A stretch of DNA of 8,362 bases from an uncultured Ruminococcus sp. (GTDB lineage: Bacteria; Bacillota; Clostridia; Oscillospirales; CAG-272), in contig CACYEW010000040.1 of NCBI GenBank assembly GCA_902773455.1, forward strand, positions 1 through 8,362. Reading direction: 5' to 3'. The notes below the pieces were generated by a model. That model ran no database searches. It was not told the origin of the DNA and saw only the letters and a list, made by a program, of their open reading frames with translations. Made by a program: the position numbers and the translations under genes. Shown here one piece after another: positions 5,516 to 8,362 of the stretch; position 1 is the first letter of the stretch, and each line of letters begins with the position of its first letter.

Positions 5516-7258
5516 ATGATAAAAAAACTTGCGAAATTCATCGGAGAATACAAAAAGATCTCGATACTCTCTCCGATATTCATGGCTTTGGAAGCCGTAC
5601 TTGAAATAATGATACCGTATCTTATGGCGTCGATAATAGACGACGGCATCAAGGTCGGCGATAAGGCGCATATAATCCAAACGGGGCTGTTGATGATACT
5701 GATGGCGCTTTTATCGCTCGGATGCGGCGCCGCCGGCGCGATCTGCGCGTGCAAAGCCTCCGCCGGATTTGAAAAAAACGTCCGCTCGGCGATAATGGAT
5801 AAGATCCAGAAATTCACGTTTGCGAATATCGACAGATTTTCCTCGGCAAGTCTCGTAACGAGAATGACGACGGATACGGCGAACGTACAGATGGCGTATC
5901 AGATGATAATCCGCGTCTGCTTCCGCGCTCCGATAATGCTCATAGCGGCGCTCGTGATGTCGTTCATATCAAACTGGCGCATGGCTTTCATCTTCGTCGG
6001 CGCGATAATCGTGCTCGGCGGAGCTTTGACGGTCATAATAAAGAAATCGTTCCCGAAATTCGAATACGTTTTCGAGCGTTACGACGACGTGAACGAAAAA
6101 GTGCAGGAAAATCTGACCGGCATCAGAGTCGTAAAGGCTTACGTACGCGAAGATCACGAAAACGGCAAATTCAAAAAAGCGTCGGATTTTCTTTACCGCA
6201 AATTCGTTGAAGCCGAAAGCATAGCCGTTCTCGATTCGCCCGTGATGTCTTTTACGATGTATACGTGCATGATACTCATTTTCTGGTTCGGCGCGAGCCT
6301 GATCGTCAAAAGCGGCGGCGTCGATATGCAGGTCGGTCAGCTGACGAGCTTCATGTCCTACACGATGAACATAATGTTCAACCTTATGATGATCTCGTTC
6401 ATATTCGTCATGCTCACGATCGCCAAGACTTCGGCGCAGCGTATAGTTGAGGTGCTCGACGAGGAGCCGGATATGGTATCCCCCGAAAACGCGGTAACGG
6501 AAGTCAGGGACGGAGAGATAGTTTTCGATCACGTCAACTTTTCATATTCGAAAAATCCCGACAATCTGAATCTCGAAGATATAAACATAAGGATCCCGTC
6601 CGGGTATACCGTCGGCGTGATCGGCGGTACGGGCTCCGGCAAATCGTCCTTCGTTCAGCTTATACCGCGGCTTTACGACGCGACGGACGGAACGGTTTAC
6701 GTCGGCGGCGTCGACGTGCGCGAATACGATCTGACGACGCTGCGGAACAAGGTCTCGATGGTGCTGCAGAAAAACGTGCTCTTTTCCGGCACGATCAGAA
6801 GCAACCTTCTCTGGGGCAACGAAAACGCGACGGACGGGCAGATCAGGCAGGCGTGCAGATCGGCTCAGATAGACGGATTCATCGATGATCTGCCAAACGG
6901 ATACGATTCCGTAGTAGAGCAGGGCGGCACGAACTTCTCGGGCGGTCAGAAACAGCGTCTCTGCATCGCACGCGCGCTTCTGAAAGAGCCGAAGGTGCTG
7001 ATACTCGACGACTCGACGAGCGCGGTCGATACGAAGACCGACGCCGCGATCAGAAAGGCTTTCCGCGAATACATACCGGACGTAACGAAGATCATAATCG
7101 CTCAGCGTATTTCGTCGGTCTCCGACGCCGATATGATAATCGTGCTCGACGAGGGCAGGATAGTCGATTACGGCAATAACGACGAGCTGCTCGAAAGATG
7201 CGCGATATACCGCGAGGTGTACGAGTCGCAGAAGAAGGGGGCTGATTTCGATGAGTGA
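5516..7258 (+). CDS. ABC exporter half-transporter with degenerate ATP site
   Basis: This 580-residue fused permease-ATPase is one half of a probable heterodimeric exporter in the cytoplasmic membrane. Six transmembrane helices lie at roughly 15-38, 54-80, 131-151, 156-174, 243-265 and 280-303. The ATPase domain spans about 333-575: Walker A GGTGSGKS (370-377), Q-loop Gln418, signature FSGGQ (474-478), Walker B VLILDD (494-499) and D-loop SAVD (502-505). Asp499 stands where the catalytic Glu is expected, and Gln530 (IIIAQRISS) replaces the switch His. This pattern is known from asymmetric heterodimers such as TM287/288. The ATG is 6 bases after GAGG. The partner gene overlaps its end by 8 bases, implying coupled translation and stoichiometric assembly. 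The substrate cannot be read from the sequence; multidrug, peptide and lipid exporters all share this form. Confidence 0.93.
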   Translation: MIKKLAKFIGEYKKISILSPIFMALEAVLEIMIPYLMASIIDDGIKVGDKAHIIQTGLLMILMALLSLGCGAAGAICACKASAGFEKNVRSAIMDKIQKFTFANIDRFSSASLVTRMTTDTANVQMAYQMIIRVCFRAPIMLIAALVMSFISNWRMAFIFVGAIIVLGGALTVIIKKSFPKFEYVFERYDDVNEKVQENLTGIRVVKAYVREDHENGKFKKASDFLYRKFVEAESIAVLDSPVMSFTMYTCMILIFWFGASLIVKSGGVDMQVGQLTSFMSYTMNIMFNLMMISFIFVMLTIAKTSAQRIVEVLDEEPDMVSPENAVTEVRDGEIVFDHVNFSYSKNPDNLNLEDINIRIPSGYTVGVIGGTGSGKSSFVQLIPRLYDATDGTVYVGGVDVREYDLTTLRNKVSMVLQKNVLFSGTIRSNLLWGNENATDGQIRQACRSAQIDGFIDDLPNGYDSVVEQGGTNFSGGQKQRLCIARALLKEPKVLILDDSTSAVDTKTDAAIRKAFREYIPDVTKIIIAQRISSVSDADMIIVLDEGRIVDYGNNDELLERCAIYREVYESQKKGADFDE

Positions 7259-8362
7259 GAACCGCAGAAGAAGCAAAAACCCCGTAAAAACGCTGATGCG
7301 TACGCTCGGCTACGTGGTAAAGGGATATCCGTTCCACTGCGTCGCCGTCGTTATATGCCTGATAATGTCGAGCGTCGCCACGGCGGTCGGCACGATGTTC
7401 ACCAAAACCCTGATATCCGATTACATACAGCCGATGCTCGACGGCGATCTTTCGCAGGACGTCGGATTTGCTTCGCTTGCTTCGGCGATACTCGGCGTTG
7501 CGATATTCTACCTGATCGGCGCTCTCTGCAACCTTTCGAACGAACAGATAATGGTCAGAGTATCGCAGGGAACGCTCAAAAAGGTGCGCGACAGCCTTTT
7601 CGAGCATATGGAAAAACTGCCGCTCTCGTATCTCGACAGTCACGGCAGAGGCGATATAATGAGCGTTTACACAAACGACACCGATACGCTCCGCCAGCTG
7701 ATAAGCCAGTGCATACCGGTCATCATCAGCAGCACGTCTACGCTCGTTTCGTCTTTCATTTCGATGATGATCCTTTCGGTGCCTCTGACGATCATCGCGC
7801 TCGTCACGGTGACGATAGCGGTGTTTACGATGCGGGCGCTTTCCGCAAGGAGCGCGAAATTCTTCCGCCGCCGTCAGAAAGACTTAGGCGCGGTCAACTC
7901 GTTCATCGAAGAGACTGTTCAGGGGCAGAGAGTCATAAAAGTGTTCTGCCACGAAGATAAGATCAAGGAAGAATTCGATAAAAAGAACGGAACGCTCTAC
8001 GACAGCACGAGATTCGCAAACGGCTTTGCAAACCTCATAATGCCGATAATGGGCAACCTCTCGTACCTCAACTACGTCATAGTCGCCGTGGTCGGCGGAA
8101 CGCTCGCGATAAACGGCGCGGCGGGATTTGAAATAGCGATGCTCGTACCGTTTTTGCAGTTCACGAGATCGTTCAATATGCCGATATCGCATATTTCTCA
8201 GCAGATCAACTCGATAATCACGGCGCTTGCCGGCTCCGAGCGTATATTCGCTCTGCTCGACGAGCCCGTCGAAGAAGACGAGGGCTACGTAACGCTCGTC
8301 AACGCGAAAGAAAACGAAGACGGAACGCTTACCGAATGCGAAGAACGCACCGGCGTCTGGGC
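7251..8362 (+). CDS. ABC exporter half-transporter, partner subunit (3' partial)
   Basis: The frame is open from the ATG at 7251 to the window edge, giving 370 residues, so the gene is cut off before its ATPase domain. The visible part is the membrane domain, with helices at about 27-50, 74-94, 153-175, 178-196, 265-288 and 293-306. Family landmarks are the LPLSYLDSHGRGDIMSVYTND segment in 123-143 and the coupling-helix stretch FIEETVQGQRVIKVF at 218-232. After SERIFALLDEP (328-338) comes an acidic insertion beginning EEDEGYVTLVNAKE (341-354), characteristic of the catalytic partner in Clostridia exporter pairs. AGGGGG at 7236-7241 is the likely ribosome-binding site, 9 bases before the ATG and inside the upstream gene. 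By analogy this subunit should carry the intact catalytic Glu and switch His, but those lie outside the window. Confidence 0.9.
   Translation, partial: MSENRRRSKNPVKTLMRTLGYVVKGYPFHCVAVVICLIMSSVATAVGTMFTKTLISDYIQPMLDGDLSQDVGFASLASAILGVAIFYLIGALCNLSNEQIMVRVSQGTLKKVRDSLFEHMEKLPLSYLDSHGRGDIMSVYTNDTDTLRQLISQCIPVIISSTSTLVSSFISMMILSVPLTIIALVTVTIAVFTMRALSARSAKFFRRRQKDLGAVNSFIEETVQGQRVIKVFCHEDKIKEEFDKKNGTLYDSTRFANGFANLIMPIMGNLSYLNYVIVAVVGGTLAINGAAGFEIAMLVPFLQFTRSFNMPISHISQQINSIITALAGSERIFALLDEPVEEDEGYVTLVNAKENEDGTLTECEERTGVW

Noticed and set aside
5969..6532. Antisense frame in the first exporter gene, and similar ones at 6542-7276 and 7092-7643
   Set aside because: They are mirror frames of a clearly coding exporter gene, with His/Arg/Tyr-rich products and no start signals.
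7355..7960. A 201-codon same-strand frame inside the second exporter gene
   Set aside because: It is out of frame with an ABC membrane domain that reads without interruption from 7251 to the window end, and its product is Arg/His/Asp-rich nonsense.
1..8362. A defence island, mobile element, CRISPR array or RNA gene
   Set aside because: I saw no transposase, integrase, phage gene, spaced direct repeats, tRNA cloverleaf or rRNA sequence, and codon use is uniform throughout.

Overview
The window looks like chromosomal DNA from an anaerobic Firmicutes bacterium, most likely an uncultivated gut-type Clostridia lineage near the Oscillospiraceae. The reasons are strong AGGTGA/GAGG ribosome-binding sites, a Bacillus/Clostridium-type LexA with CGAAC-type operators, Thr/Pro/Glu-rich linkers in surface proteins, and exporter halves of a kind common in Clostridia. 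The taxonomy is inferred from style, not from a marker search. Base composition and codon use (NCG codons, ATA for isoleucine) look uniform, so no island or mobile element is apparent.

Layout. Positions 1-834 hold the C-terminal part of a membrane-anchored surface protein: a beta-sandwich-like domain, a TEAPTEK repeat linker, one transmembrane helix and a lysine tail. A strong intrinsic terminator follows (842-868). lexA runs leftward (872-1465). A 180-bp AT-rich control region (1466-1645) separates it from a divergent uncharacterised gene (1646-2659), which ends in its own terminator (2658-2683). This region has a convincing promoter in each direction, two good LexA boxes and one weak one.

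A new promoter at 2702-2730 starts a rightward group. It contains a probable lipoprotein polysaccharide deacetylase (2765-3772), prolyl-tRNA synthetase proS (3783-5477), and two overlapping genes for the halves of a heterodimeric ABC exporter (5516-7258, and 7251 to the window end, incomplete). A GC hairpin (5486-5504) sits directly before the ribosome-binding site of the first exporter gene.

How the parts fit. LexA probably represses itself and may also control the divergent unknown gene, which would make that gene a candidate SOS-response member; this is the most interesting lead here. The deacetylase probably modifies cell-wall polysaccharide at the membrane surface. The first exporter half has a degenerate ATP site (Asp for the catalytic Glu, Gln for the switch His), as expected of one half of an asymmetric heterodimer. 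I see no RNA gene, CRISPR array, insertion sequence or clearly new multi-gene system. The longest intergenic stretch is 180 bp.
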